Translations under genes and position numbers: made by a program | In this document: positions 1 to 9,853 of the stretch, one piece after another | Layout: each line of letters starts with the position of its first letter | Position numbering within the stretch: position 1 is the stretch's first letter | The notes under the pieces: generated by a model | What the model saw: the letters and a program-made list of their open reading frames with translations, nothing else | Told to the model about the DNA's origin: nothing | Database searches by the model: none | From: Pseudomonadaceae bacterium SI-3 | GTDB taxonomy: Bacteria > Pseudomonadota > Gammaproteobacteria > Pseudomonadales > Pseudomonadaceae | Length of the DNA: 64,000 bases | Assembly (NCBI GenBank): GCA_004010935.1 | Contig: CP026511.1 | Location: forward strand, 4,154,001-4,218,000 | Reading direction: 5' to 3'

Positions 1-45
1 TCGGGGGAAGGTCAGAAAGCCGTATCCACCCTTAGGCTTTGAGCC

Positions 46-1186
46 TGCGACGTAGATAGCGCTGCGGCCTTCCATACTCACTCTTACAGCTCGAACGGTA
101 TCCAGAGCCCGCCTCCGGCGAGAGCTCGCATCAGCAAGGTAGAGCTGAGTGAAGTGTTGATCTTTCTGAACCAGCAGGAGGAGTTCTTATGCCCAGCGTC
201 ATCGGCATCGATATCGCCAAACGCACGTTCGACATCGCCACCCAGCAACCCAATGGCAAGTACCGCACCAAGGCCAAATTGCCAAACGAGGTGGCCGGTT
301 TCGAAGCGCTCCAGCAGTGGCTGCTCAAGCACGCCAATGCCCAAGCCTGGATCGTGATGGAAGCGACCGGCGCTTACCATGAAGCGCTCGCGACCTGGTT
401 TCACGATAAAGGCTATCAGGTCTGCGTGCTCAATCCTGCACAGGTCGCCTATTACGCCCGAAGCCAGCTCCAGCGCGTAAAGACCGACAAAGTCGACGCC
501 AAACTCATCGCTGAGTATGGCGAGCGGCACCAGAGCGATCTGCGGGCCTGGCAGCCTGAGCCTCCCGCCGTCCGGCGCTTGAAAGCATTAGTGCGGCGCT
601 TGGAGGATCTGCAGGAGATCCAACAAATGGAACGCAACCGCCTGGATCTGGCCGACGCTAGTGTGCAGGCTTCAATCTACTCAGTGCTGCACCATGTCGA
701 GCGGCAGATCGGAGAGACGCTCCGTGCGATCCGAGACCACATCGATGATGACCCGGACCTGCGCAACAAACGCGACCTGCTGACCAGCATTGATGGCATC
801 GGCGAGCGTTCCGCAGCCCTGTTGCTGGCTGAGCTGGGCGATCCGTTACGCTTCGCCAGCTCACGCGCGATAACCGCTTATGCCGGGCTGAACCCCCGCC
901 TTCAGGAGTCTGGCTCCTACAAAGGCCAGACGCGCATATCCCGCACAGGATCGTCTCGCTTGAGGGCTGGGCTCTACATGCCGGCGGTCTGCTCGCTCAC
1001 ACACAACCCGGCCATTAGTGCTCTACGCGAGCGTCTGAGTGCAAAAGGAAAATCCGGAAAACAAATCGTCTGTGCAGCGATGCGCAAGCTGCTGCACATC
1101 GCCTATGGGGTACTTAAATCGGGCCAGCGTTTCGACCCTCAACTGGCCCTTGCTCGGTAATGGGGAAGACGGTATCTACGACGTAG
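46..1186 (+). mobile_element. IS110-family (IS621-like) insertion sequence, ends provisional
   Basis: The element carries one transposase gene (189-1160) and sits 41 bp from the thiC stop. Imperfect inverted sequences, each containing the 8-mer CGTAGATA or its complement, lie at about 46-63 and 1168-1186 and were used as provisional limits. IS110 elements often lack clear terminal repeats, so the true left end may lie further left, even outside the window. In the IS110 subgroup the long non-coding left end encodes a bridge RNA, so part of 1-188 may be that RNA. No target duplication could be recognised. Confidence 0.4.
189..1160 (+). CDS. IS110-family transposase (DEDD recombinase)
   Basis: 323-residue transposase. 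The N-terminal RuvC-like domain shows the DEDD acid set at D8 (GIDIAK), E58 (MEATGAY), D100 and D103 (KTDKVDAK). The C-terminal Transposase_20 domain includes the helix-hairpin-helix stretch SIDGIGERSAALL, the conserved ESGSYKGQTRISRTG segment that carries the serine in this family, and the typical end MRKLLHIAYGVLKSG. The overall pattern resembles IS621 of the IS110 subgroup, not IS1111. The ORF looks intact. An AGGAGGAG Shine-Dalgarno sequence stands a few bases before ATG 189. It is the only transposase in the window. Enzymes of this family excise a circle and insert it at a target chosen by a bridge RNA; this function is taken from the family. Confidence 0.9.
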   Translation: MPSVIGIDIAKRTFDIATQQPNGKYRTKAKLPNEVAGFEALQQWLLKHANAQAWIVMEATGAYHEALATWFHDKGYQVCVLNPAQVAYYARSQLQRVKTDKVDAKLIAEYGERHQSDLRAWQPEPPAVRRLKALVRRLEDLQEIQQMERNRLDLADASVQASIYSVLHHVERQIGETLRAIRDHIDDDPDLRNKRDLLTSIDGIGERSAALLLAELGDPLRFASSRAITAYAGLNPRLQESGSYKGQTRISRTGSSRLRAGLYMPAVCSLTHNPAISALRERLSAKGKSGKQIVCAAMRKLLHIAYGVLKSGQRFDPQLALAR

Positions 1187-1201
1187 TGGCCGACCCGGCC
1201 G

Positions 1202-3290
<2,089 letters not shown>

Positions 3291-3484
3291 GGGCCGAGTC
3301 TAATCAAGAGTGGCTGGGAATACCATGCCGATGGCAGCCGCCACGACCGCCGGGTCATATCCATCCCCGCCCTCTGATGCTTGATCGCCTCCAACAAGGG
3401 CCCGACCACCCTGCTCAAGCGCCTTGACCGTCTGCATGCCCGCGCATAGCCTTGCCCATCACTTCGCTTCAGGGAAAGACGCAC

Positions 3485-4936
3485 ATGCTGCGCAGACTCA
3501 CGTTGGCACTCGCCGTGACCGCCGCCTCGTCCGGGCTGACTTGGGCCGAGACAGCACCTCCACTTTCCGCCCGGACCGACCTAGTTAGCGTCTACCGACA
3601 GGCTGTCGAAAACAACGCCGACCTCGCTGCGGCACGCGCGCAATTCAAGGCGATCCAGGAAGTCGTGCCGCAAGCGCGTGCGGGCCTGCTACCGAACCTC
3701 AGCGGCGGTGCGGAGCTCAGCAATACCCGCACTGATGTCGATACGTCCATGGGGTCGCGCTCACTGTCCCGCAGCGGCACTGTCTATCAGGCGACCCTCA
3801 GCCAGCCGATTTTTCGACCTGAACGCTGGTTCCAGTTGCAGGCGGCCGAAGCCATCAGCGAACAGGCCGCGCTGGAGTACTCGATCGCCGAACAGGACTT
3901 GATTCGCCTCACCGCGCAAGCTTACTTCGCCGTGTTACGTGCCCAAGACAATCTGGCCGCAGCCAAGGCCGAAGAGTCGGCCTTTCAACGTCAGCTCGAC
4001 CAGGCTGACGAGCGCTTCGAAGTTGGTTTGTCCGACCGTACCGATGTGCTCGAAGCTCAGGCGGGTTTCGATACAGCGCGCGCCAACCGACTGCTTACAC
4101 AACGGCAAGTGGACGATGCGTTCCAGGCGCTGTTCACCCTGACCAACCGTGAGTATCTGGCACTGGAAGGCATCGAGCACAGTTTGCCGGTGCTGCCGCC
4201 CATCCCCAATGACGCCAGCGCTTGGGTAAACACCGCCACGCAGCAGAACCTCGACCTGTTGGCCAGTAATCAGGCCGTCAACGCTGCCGAGGAAACGCTG
4301 CGCCAGCGTCGTTCTGGGCATGCGCCAACCCTCGACGCGGTGGCGCGCTACAGTAAGGGCGACAACGACAGCCTCGGCTTCACCAACACGGGTAGCGAAG
4401 CGGTGACTGGCATCCCCCGCTACACCGGCGACGTTGAGCAGCGCAGCATCGGCCTGCAGCTGAACATCCCGCTATACAGCGGCGGGCTGATCAGCTCCCA
4501 GCGCCGCGAAGCCTTCCACCAGCTGACCCAGACCGAGCAACAGCGTGAAAGCTTGCGGCGTCAGGTGGTCGAAACCACGCGCAACCTTTATCGAGCGGTC
4601 AATACCGATGTGGAACAGGTGCAGGCACGGCGGCAGTCGATCGTTTCCAACCAGAGCGCCCTGGAGGCGACCGATATCGGCTACCAGGTCGGCACCCGCA
4701 ACATCGTCGACGTGCTCGACACGCAGCGCCGCCTGTTCGCTTCGGTCCGCGACTACAACAATGCCCGCTACGACTACATCATCGACAGTCTGCGCCTGAA
4801 ACAGGCGGCCGGAACGCTCAACCCGGGCGACCTGGAAGATCTGCAGCGTTATCTGAAAACCGACTACGACCCGGACACTGACTTCCTGCCGCCAGATCTG
4901 TCCGAGAACTTCGCCCGCCCGGTGCGCATCGAGTAG
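3485..4936 (+). CDS. tolC: TolC-family outer membrane efflux channel
   Basis: Outer membrane factor of type I secretion and RND/MFS efflux systems. 483 residues from ATG 3485 (preceded by AGGGAAAG). The start gives a clean signal peptide, MLRRLTLALAVTAASSGLTWA. Two OEP repeats follow: an alanine/glutamine-rich helical half (about 45-230) with the ADERFEVGLSDRTDVLEAQA motif, and a second half with LNIPLYSGGLISSQ and GYQVGTRNIVDVLDTQRRL. Both GLSDRTDVLEAQ and GTRNIVDVLDTQ are the TolC hallmark repeated at equivalent positions. No pump genes adjoin it, as is usual for a shared TolC. Confidence 0.93.
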   Translation: MLRRLTLALAVTAASSGLTWAETAPPLSARTDLVSVYRQAVENNADLAAARAQFKAIQEVVPQARAGLLPNLSGGAELSNTRTDVDTSMGSRSLSRSGTVYQATLSQPIFRPERWFQLQAAEAISEQAALEYSIAEQDLIRLTAQAYFAVLRAQDNLAAAKAEESAFQRQLDQADERFEVGLSDRTDVLEAQAGFDTARANRLLTQRQVDDAFQALFTLTNREYLALEGIEHSLPVLPPIPNDASAWVNTATQQNLDLLASNQAVNAAEETLRQRRSGHAPTLDAVARYSKGDNDSLGFTNTGSEAVTGIPRYTGDVEQRSIGLQLNIPLYSGGLISSQRREAFHQLTQTEQQRESLRRQVVETTRNLYRAVNTDVEQVQARRQSIVSNQSALEATDIGYQVGTRNIVDVLDTQRRLFASVRDYNNARYDYIIDSLRLKQAAGTLNPGDLEDLQRYLKTDYDPDTDFLPPDLSENFARPVRIE

Positions 4937-5081
4937 TTGGCATCGCCGGACGGGCTACCGCTACGTTCAGCTGGAAGAAATTCCAAGGATCGTCAGGCCT
5001 GCAACGGGCCTGGCGGAACACCACTATTTCTGAGGCAGATTTTCGGTCACCGGGAGCGTTCGCAAACAGGCTGATACCCGG

Positions 5082-6350
5082 CTAACCGAGTAAAGCCCCA
5101 ATCCCCTTCAGCAAACGGCCCAACGCGCCCTGATTGTTCTTCAGCACTGTCAAGCCTGCGCTGCGCGCTTGCTCGGCGCGCGAGGGATCGACCCAGAATG
5201 CCTCTACTGTAGATGCCAGCTCAGGTGCAGTGCCGACTTCGGCAAGCGCACCGGCATCGCGTAGCTGCGCGGCGATATCGAGAAAGTTGAACAGGTGCGG
5301 TCCCGTCAGCACGGGTTTGCCCAATGCGGCAGGCTCCAACAGGTTGTGCCCGCCGGTCGGCACCAGGCTGCCGCCAACAAAAGCAACATCGGCGAGTGCA
5401 AACAGAAACAGCAGTTCACCCATGGTGTCGCCAAGTACCACTTGGGTATCGGCCTGCGGCGGCTCCGCTAGCGACCGCCGAACCGTAGCGAAGCCCTGTT
5501 TTCGGCACAGCTCATACACCGAGCCGAAGCGCTCCGGATGGCGCGGCACCAGAATCAGCAACGCGTCAGGGTGCTCTGCTAACAGCTGGCGATGGGCAGC
5601 CAGCAGAACTTCGTCCTCCCCCGCGTGCGTGCTAGCGCCAATCCAGATCGGCCGGGATGCGGCGCACCATTGCGTACGGAGTTGAGCGGCGCGCTCAGGC
5701 AGCGCCGGGTCGATGTTCAGGTCGAACTTGATCGAGCCAGTGACCCGCACGCTGGGCTCACGGGCACCAAGCTGGCGAAAGCGAACGGCCTCGGCTTCGG
5801 TCTGCGCCGCGATCAGGCTCAGCTCGGCCAGCATCGGCGCGGTCAGCCGGGCGAAGCGTGCATAGCCGCGTGCCGAGCGCTCGGAGAGCCGAGCATTGGC
5901 CAGCGTCACCGGGATGCCGCGACGCGCGCACTGGTGAATGTGGTTAGGCCATAATTCGGTTTCCATCACGACCGCCAGCTTCGGCCGCAGACGCTCTAGA
6001 AAGCGCGATGCCGCCCAGGGCAGATCGTAAGGCAGATAGCAGTGCTGCACGGTGTCGCCAAACAACGCCTTGATGCGCTCTGAGCCAGTCGGCGTCATGC
6101 AGGTCACGGTGATCGGCAGCTGTGGACAGCGCTCCTTGAGCGCCCGAATCATCGGCGCCGCAGCAATGCTTTCGCCGACCGACACCGCATGCACCCAGAT
6201 GCCACCCGGCTGAAACTCCGGCAACCCGACAGCGAAGCGCTCGCCGATGCGCGTTCGATAAGCCGGCGCTCGACGGGCGCGCCAAAACAAACGAACCACG
6301 ATCAGTGGCAAAGCTAGATGAAACAGCAGGGTATAGAGGGCACGATTCAT
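5082..6350 (-). CDS. waaA: 3-deoxy-D-manno-octulosonic acid (Kdo) transferase
   Basis: Transfers Kdo from CMP-Kdo to lipid IVA, starting the LPS core on the inner face of the inner membrane. 422 residues from ATG 6350 (MNRALYTLLFHLALPL). A single N-terminal membrane anchor is followed by a GT30 domain with the HAVSVGE motif carrying the catalytic Glu near residue 60, and a GT-B C-terminal half with LLILVPRHPERF and GGHNLLEPAALGKPVLTGP. The usual length is about 425. It is divergent from the SMR gene and stands alone, away from the core cluster further along the window. Confidence 0.95.
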   Translation of the reverse strand: MNRALYTLLFHLALPLIVVRLFWRARRAPAYRTRIGERFAVGLPEFQPGGIWVHAVSVGESIAAAPMIRALKERCPQLPITVTCMTPTGSERIKALFGDTVQHCYLPYDLPWAASRFLERLRPKLAVVMETELWPNHIHQCARRGIPVTLANARLSERSARGYARFARLTAPMLAELSLIAAQTEAEAVRFRQLGAREPSVRVTGSIKFDLNIDPALPERAAQLRTQWCAASRPIWIGASTHAGEDEVLLAAHRQLLAEHPDALLILVPRHPERFGSVYELCRKQGFATVRRSLAEPPQADTQVVLGDTMGELLFLFALADVAFVGGSLVPTGGHNLLEPAALGKPVLTGPHLFNFLDIAAQLRDAGALAEVGTAPELASTVEAFWVDPSRAEQARSAGLTVLKNNQGALGRLLKGIGALLG

Positions 6351-6494
6351 GGGCGCGGAGCTTAGCAAAGGGGCGAATGCAACGGCCACAGCGAAGCGCG
6401 AAGCGAAATCCGCTACCGTTGCGCAGAACTTGCCCGTTCCGCGGGAGCCGAATGAACGCAGCGCAGACCGGCACTGCCCGCAACCGGAGACCGT

Positions 6495-6827
6495 ATGACT
6501 GGCTATTTCTATCTCGCCATCGCTATCACCGCCGAAGTGATTGCCACCACGTCCATGAAGTCGCTGGCGGGCTTCAGTCGCCCGCTACCGCTGTTTCTGG
6601 TGATCGCGGGCTACAGCCTGTCGTTCTGGATGCTTGCCCTGGTGGTCAAGACCATCCCTGTGGGAATCGCCTACGCCATCTGGGCCGGCCTGGGCATCGT
6701 CCTGGTAAGCATCGCAGCGGCTGTCATCTACCAACAGAAGCTCGACCTTCCGGCAGTGCTCGGCATGGCGCTGATCGTGGCTGGCGTCGTGGTGATTCAG
6801 CTGTTTTCCGGCAGCACGGGACATTAG
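6495..6827 (+). CDS. small multidrug resistance (SMR/EmrE-type) transporter
   Basis: 110-residue, four-helix membrane protein. The proton/drug-binding Glu14 (ITAEVIATTSMK) and Trp63 (GIAYAIWAGLG) are at the exact EmrE positions, so this is a drug-exporting SMR and not a SugE-type guanidinium exporter, although substrate cannot be read from sequence. These proteins act as antiparallel dimers that exchange protons for cationic drugs. CGGAGACCGT precedes ATG 6495. The same gene order (SMR, FAD oxidoreductase, aldo-keto reductase) is remembered from P. aeruginosa near PA4990-PA4992. Confidence 0.93.
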   Translation: MTGYFYLAIAITAEVIATTSMKSLAGFSRPLPLFLVIAGYSLSFWMLALVVKTIPVGIAYAIWAGLGIVLVSIAAAVIYQQKLDLPAVLGMALIVAGVVVIQLFSGSTGH

Positions 6828-6894
6828 CCAGATCGGCTGAAGCTGACAGGTGAGCGGTTATACTGCGCGCCTGATTTCTCTATGAGGCCCGCCC

Positions 6895-8067
6895 ATGTCC
6901 GATTCACTCAGCACCGATGTTTTGATCGTTGGCGGCGGAGTCGCCGGCCTGTGGCTGAACGCACGCCTGCGCCGGCTGGGCTATTCGACTCTGCTGGTGG
7001 ACAAAGGCGTGCTCGGCGGCGGGCAGAGCGTCAAGTCACAAGGCATCATCCACGGCGGAACCAAGTACGCATTGAGCGGCGCGCTGACCGGCGCATCCGA
7101 AGCCATCGCCGATATGCCGCGACGCTGGCGCGAGGCGCTTGCCGGCAACGGAGAACTGGACCTTTCCGGCGTACGCCTGCTCTCCGACGCGCATTATCTG
7201 TGGTCTCCAGGCACGCTGACCGGCAACCTCACCAGCTTCTTTGCCAGCAAAGCCGTCCGCTCACGCGTTGGTCAGGTCAAGGGGAGCGAACTCCCACCAG
7301 CGCTGCAGGATCCTCGCTTCAAAGGCAAGGTTTACCGCCTTAGCGAGCTGGTGCTGGATGTCCCTAGCCTGATCCAGCGACTCGCTGAATTATCTGGCCC
7401 GGGCCTGCTTAAAGCCGAACGAATCGAGCCACTACGGGAAAACGGCGAACTGACGGGGCTAGTCGTCGACGGTCGCTCGATACGCGCTCAACGCATTGTG
7501 CTGACGGCAGGCGCGGGCAATGCCGAACTGCTGAATGCCTTGGGGCTCGCCCAACCGGCGATGCAGAAGCGTCCGTTGCACATGGTCATCGTCAAGGCGC
7601 CTACATTGAAGCCGCTTTACGCACATTGCCTTGGCGGCGGCTCCAAACCTCGCATCACTGTCACCAGCCACCCGGCTGAAGATGGTGAATGGGTGTGGTA
7701 CCTGGGCGGCGATCTGGCCGAAGCGGGCGGGGTGGCGCGCGATGAGGCGGCGCAGATTGCGGCTGCGAAGAAAGAACTGGCCGAGCTGGTGCCTTGGATC
7801 GATCTGTCCGCGGCGAAATGGGCAACGCTGCGCATCGATCGAGCTGAGCCGGCGCAATCGGCATTGGCGAGACCGGACAACGCCTTTCTCGCGGAACAGG
7901 GCCGTCTGCTGGTTGGCTGGCCGACCAAACTGGCGTTGTCGCCGGATTTCGCTGATCGCGTCGAAGGCGCTTTGGTCCGAGACGGCATCCAACCGCAACC
8001 GCTGGCGCCACTGCCTGAACTGCCCCGCCCTGCGATCACCGGGCCATTCTGGGAAGGTTTGGTCTGA
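6895..8067 (+). CDS. FAD-dependent oxidoreductase, DAO/GlpD-like
   Basis: 390 residues. An N-terminal Rossmann FAD-binding motif, DVLIVGGGVAGLWLNARL, is followed by the DAO-family substrate half. The segment QSVKSQGIIHGGTKYALSG resembles the flavin-contact region of glycerol-3-phosphate dehydrogenases and 2-hydroxyglutarate oxidases. No membrane segment or signal peptide is seen. The stop overlaps the next start (TGATG at 8065-8069), so it is translationally coupled to the aldo-keto reductase. A TATACT hexamer at 6859-6864 could be a -10 box. The substrate is unknown; the coupling suggests that the two redox enzymes act on one metabolite. Confidence 0.85.
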   Translation: MSDSLSTDVLIVGGGVAGLWLNARLRRLGYSTLLVDKGVLGGGQSVKSQGIIHGGTKYALSGALTGASEAIADMPRRWREALAGNGELDLSGVRLLSDAHYLWSPGTLTGNLTSFFASKAVRSRVGQVKGSELPPALQDPRFKGKVYRLSELVLDVPSLIQRLAELSGPGLLKAERIEPLRENGELTGLVVDGRSIRAQRIVLTAGAGNAELLNALGLAQPAMQKRPLHMVIVKAPTLKPLYAHCLGGGSKPRITVTSHPAEDGEWVWYLGGDLAEAGGVARDEAAQIAAAKKELAELVPWIDLSAAKWATLRIDRAEPAQSALARPDNAFLAEQGRLLVGWPTKLALSPDFADRVEGALVRDGIQPQPLAPLPELPRPAITGPFWEGLV

Positions 8068-8879
8068 TGGAAACGACCCTCCATCACCTGCATCGCCCGC
8101 TCGGCAGCACCGGCCTGAATGTATCGCCACTGGGCCTGGGCACCGTCAAGCTGGGCCGTGACCAGGGCGTGAAGTACCCCAACGGCTTTCGAATTCCCGA
8201 CGACGCGCAGGCGCGACAACTGCTTGCTCTAGCACGCGATCTGGGGATCAACCTGATCGACACCGCGCCCGCCTACGGGGTCAGTGAGCAGCGTCTGGGC
8301 CCGCTGCTGCAAGGCCAGCGCGACCATTGGGTGGTGGTCAGCAAGGTCGGCGAGGAATTCGCCGACGGTCGTTCGCATTTCGATTTCTCACCAGCCCATA
8401 CCCGCTTTTCCGTCGAGCGCAGCCTAAAGCGGCTGAAAACCGACCGCATCGACCTGGTACTGGTGCACTCGGACGGGCGCGACCTGGAAATTCTGCAGGA
8501 CAGTGGCGCTTACGAAACGCTCGCGGAGCTCAAGCGCGAGGGCAAGATCCTCGGCTACGGCCTGTCGGGCAAGACGGTGGAAGGCGGATTGTTCGCCCTT
8601 GAGCATGGCGACTGTGCGATGGTCACCTACAACCTCAACGAGCAGGCCGAACGGCCGGTGCTCGACTACGCTCAGGCACACGCCAAGGGCATCCTGGTCA
8701 AGAAGGCGCTCGCCAGCGGCCATGTTTGCCTGACGCCAGACGAGGATCCCGTACGGCTCAGCTTCGAGTTGCTGTTCAGCCACCCCGGCGTCGGAGCGGC
8801 CATCATTGGCACCATCAACCCGCAACACTTGTCAGATAACGTGCGTACCGCCGCAGCCGTTTTATCCCAACAACAATAA
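8067..8879 (+). CDS. aldo/keto reductase
   Basis: 270-residue NADPH-dependent TIM-barrel reductase. The start shows the family pattern LGSTGLNVSPLGLGTVKLG. The catalytic-tetrad region INLIDTAPAYGVSEQRLG contains the Asp and Tyr, with Lys in VVVSKVG and His in LVLVHSDG. The C-terminal cofactor motif is GVGAAIIGTINPQHLSDN. At 270 residues it is at the short end for the family. Substrate unknown. It is coupled to the preceding flavoprotein and followed after 37 bp by the unknown gene at 8917. Confidence 0.9.
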   Translation: METTLHHLHRPLGSTGLNVSPLGLGTVKLGRDQGVKYPNGFRIPDDAQARQLLALARDLGINLIDTAPAYGVSEQRLGPLLQGQRDHWVVVSKVGEEFADGRSHFDFSPAHTRFSVERSLKRLKTDRIDLVLVHSDGRDLEILQDSGAYETLAELKREGKILGYGLSGKTVEGGLFALEHGDCAMVTYNLNEQAERPVLDYAQAHAKGILVKKALASGHVCLTPDEDPVRLSFELLFSHPGVGAAIIGTINPQHLSDNVRTAAAVLSQQQ

Positions 8880-8916
8880 ACACGGCCAAACGGCCGCCTA
8901 CTGCCAGGAGGAGCCG

Positions 8917-9804
8917 ATGCCGCGTGTGCTGATCCGCAAGAATCCCACAGCCTTCAAGACGCTGCCGCTGCTCGTCGAAGCGAGCCCGGAAGGCTTGCGC
9001 TACCAAAGCCTCGGACGGCCACTCAATTTCAGCGAGATGTTGGAGCGCCGCCGGCCAGTGACTGTCGATGATCCAAGCCGCTTCAAGGTCGAACTGGCAA
9101 ACCTAGGCGTCTCGGTACGCCTGACCCTCTGCTGGCAGGGTCAGGAATACTGGGTACTGGTGCGCCAGCAACGCCAGGACCGGGGCGACGTGGTGCTCAA
9201 GTTGATCTCTGGCTACGTCCCCGCTCATGAGCTCAGCCTGCCGCTGCTAACCGCGATCCAGGAAGTCGCCGAAGAGTGCTTGATGGAGACGCCTGAAGGT
9301 TGGCTCGCGGGGCGCTTCGGTGATACTTGGCTGCCAGCGCCTTATCAGGGCAGCTTGCGCTATCGCGAGGCGGTGCACTTCAACCTCGCCTCGCTTTCCG
9401 GCTCGGCCAGACCGATTCAATGTGGCCAGATGACCTTGATGGAGCGGCCGCGCGCCTATGTCCATCTGCCTACTGCTTCGCTGCAGTTGGTCTACGACAT
9501 GCGCCTTGAGTTGCCGAAGGAAACCCGCGAGCTCAGCCTGTTCCACGTTGACGAACGCCTGGACGACGGCAAGCTCGTCGCAGAGTTATCTCGCAGCAGA
9601 CCCGATCTCTATCTGGTTCCGCTGCTACAGGGCCGCCCGACCGCCGCGCTGTTCACCTTACGCAAGGGTCAGCCCGTTCCGGCCAGCACGCGCGGGTTGT
9701 GGCTGTCGGAAAGTTTTGCCAGCCAGGACGAATGGGTCGTGCGAGAAGAGCGAATCAGCTGGCGTGACTGGATCAAGACCAACACCTTGGCGGCATCCGG
9801 TTGA
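8917..9804 (+). CDS. conserved protein of unknown function, weak Nudix-like helix
   Basis: 295 residues from ATG 8917, which has a strong CAGGAGGAG Shine-Dalgarno sequence; an upstream in-frame start at 8806 would overlap the previous gene by 74 bp and lacks support. No signal peptide or membrane segment. Residues around 108-130 (LLTAIQEVAEECLMETPEG) resemble the REXXEE helix of Nudix hydrolases, but the full Nudix box is not met. It probably corresponds to the P. aeruginosa PA4993-type protein downstream of the same aldo-keto reductase. I do not recognise a function. Confidence 0.8.
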   Translation: MPRVLIRKNPTAFKTLPLLVEASPEGLRYQSLGRPLNFSEMLERRRPVTVDDPSRFKVELANLGVSVRLTLCWQGQEYWVLVRQQRQDRGDVVLKLISGYVPAHELSLPLLTAIQEVAEECLMETPEGWLAGRFGDTWLPAPYQGSLRYREAVHFNLASLSGSARPIQCGQMTLMERPRAYVHLPTASLQLVYDMRLELPKETRELSLFHVDERLDDGKLVAELSRSRPDLYLVPLLQGRPTAALFTLRKGQPVPASTRGLWLSESFASQDEWVVREERISWRDWIKTNTLAASG

Positions 9805-9816
9805 AGTGAAGAGATA

Positions 9817-9848
9817 GCCTGCCCAGCGAGGTTGGCTGGGCGGTAGGC
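9817..9848. terminator. hairpin between convergent genes
   Basis: GCCTGCCCAGC and GCTGGGCGGTAGGC form a GC-rich stem with a bulge and a 7-base loop between the stops of the unknown gene (+) and hldE (-). No clear U-tract follows on either strand, so intrinsic termination is only suggested by position. Confidence 0.4.
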
Positions 9849-9853
9849 GCTAG

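Noticed and set aside
1..75. Minus-strand frame starting at ATG 75 and running off the left edge (MEGRSAIYVAGSKPKGGYGF)
   Set aside because: Only 25 codons, possibly within the insertion sequence end; cannot be judged without sequence to the left.
4994..5012. CAGGCC/GGCCTG hairpin after tolC as a terminator
   Set aside because: No T-run on either side; not enough to call.
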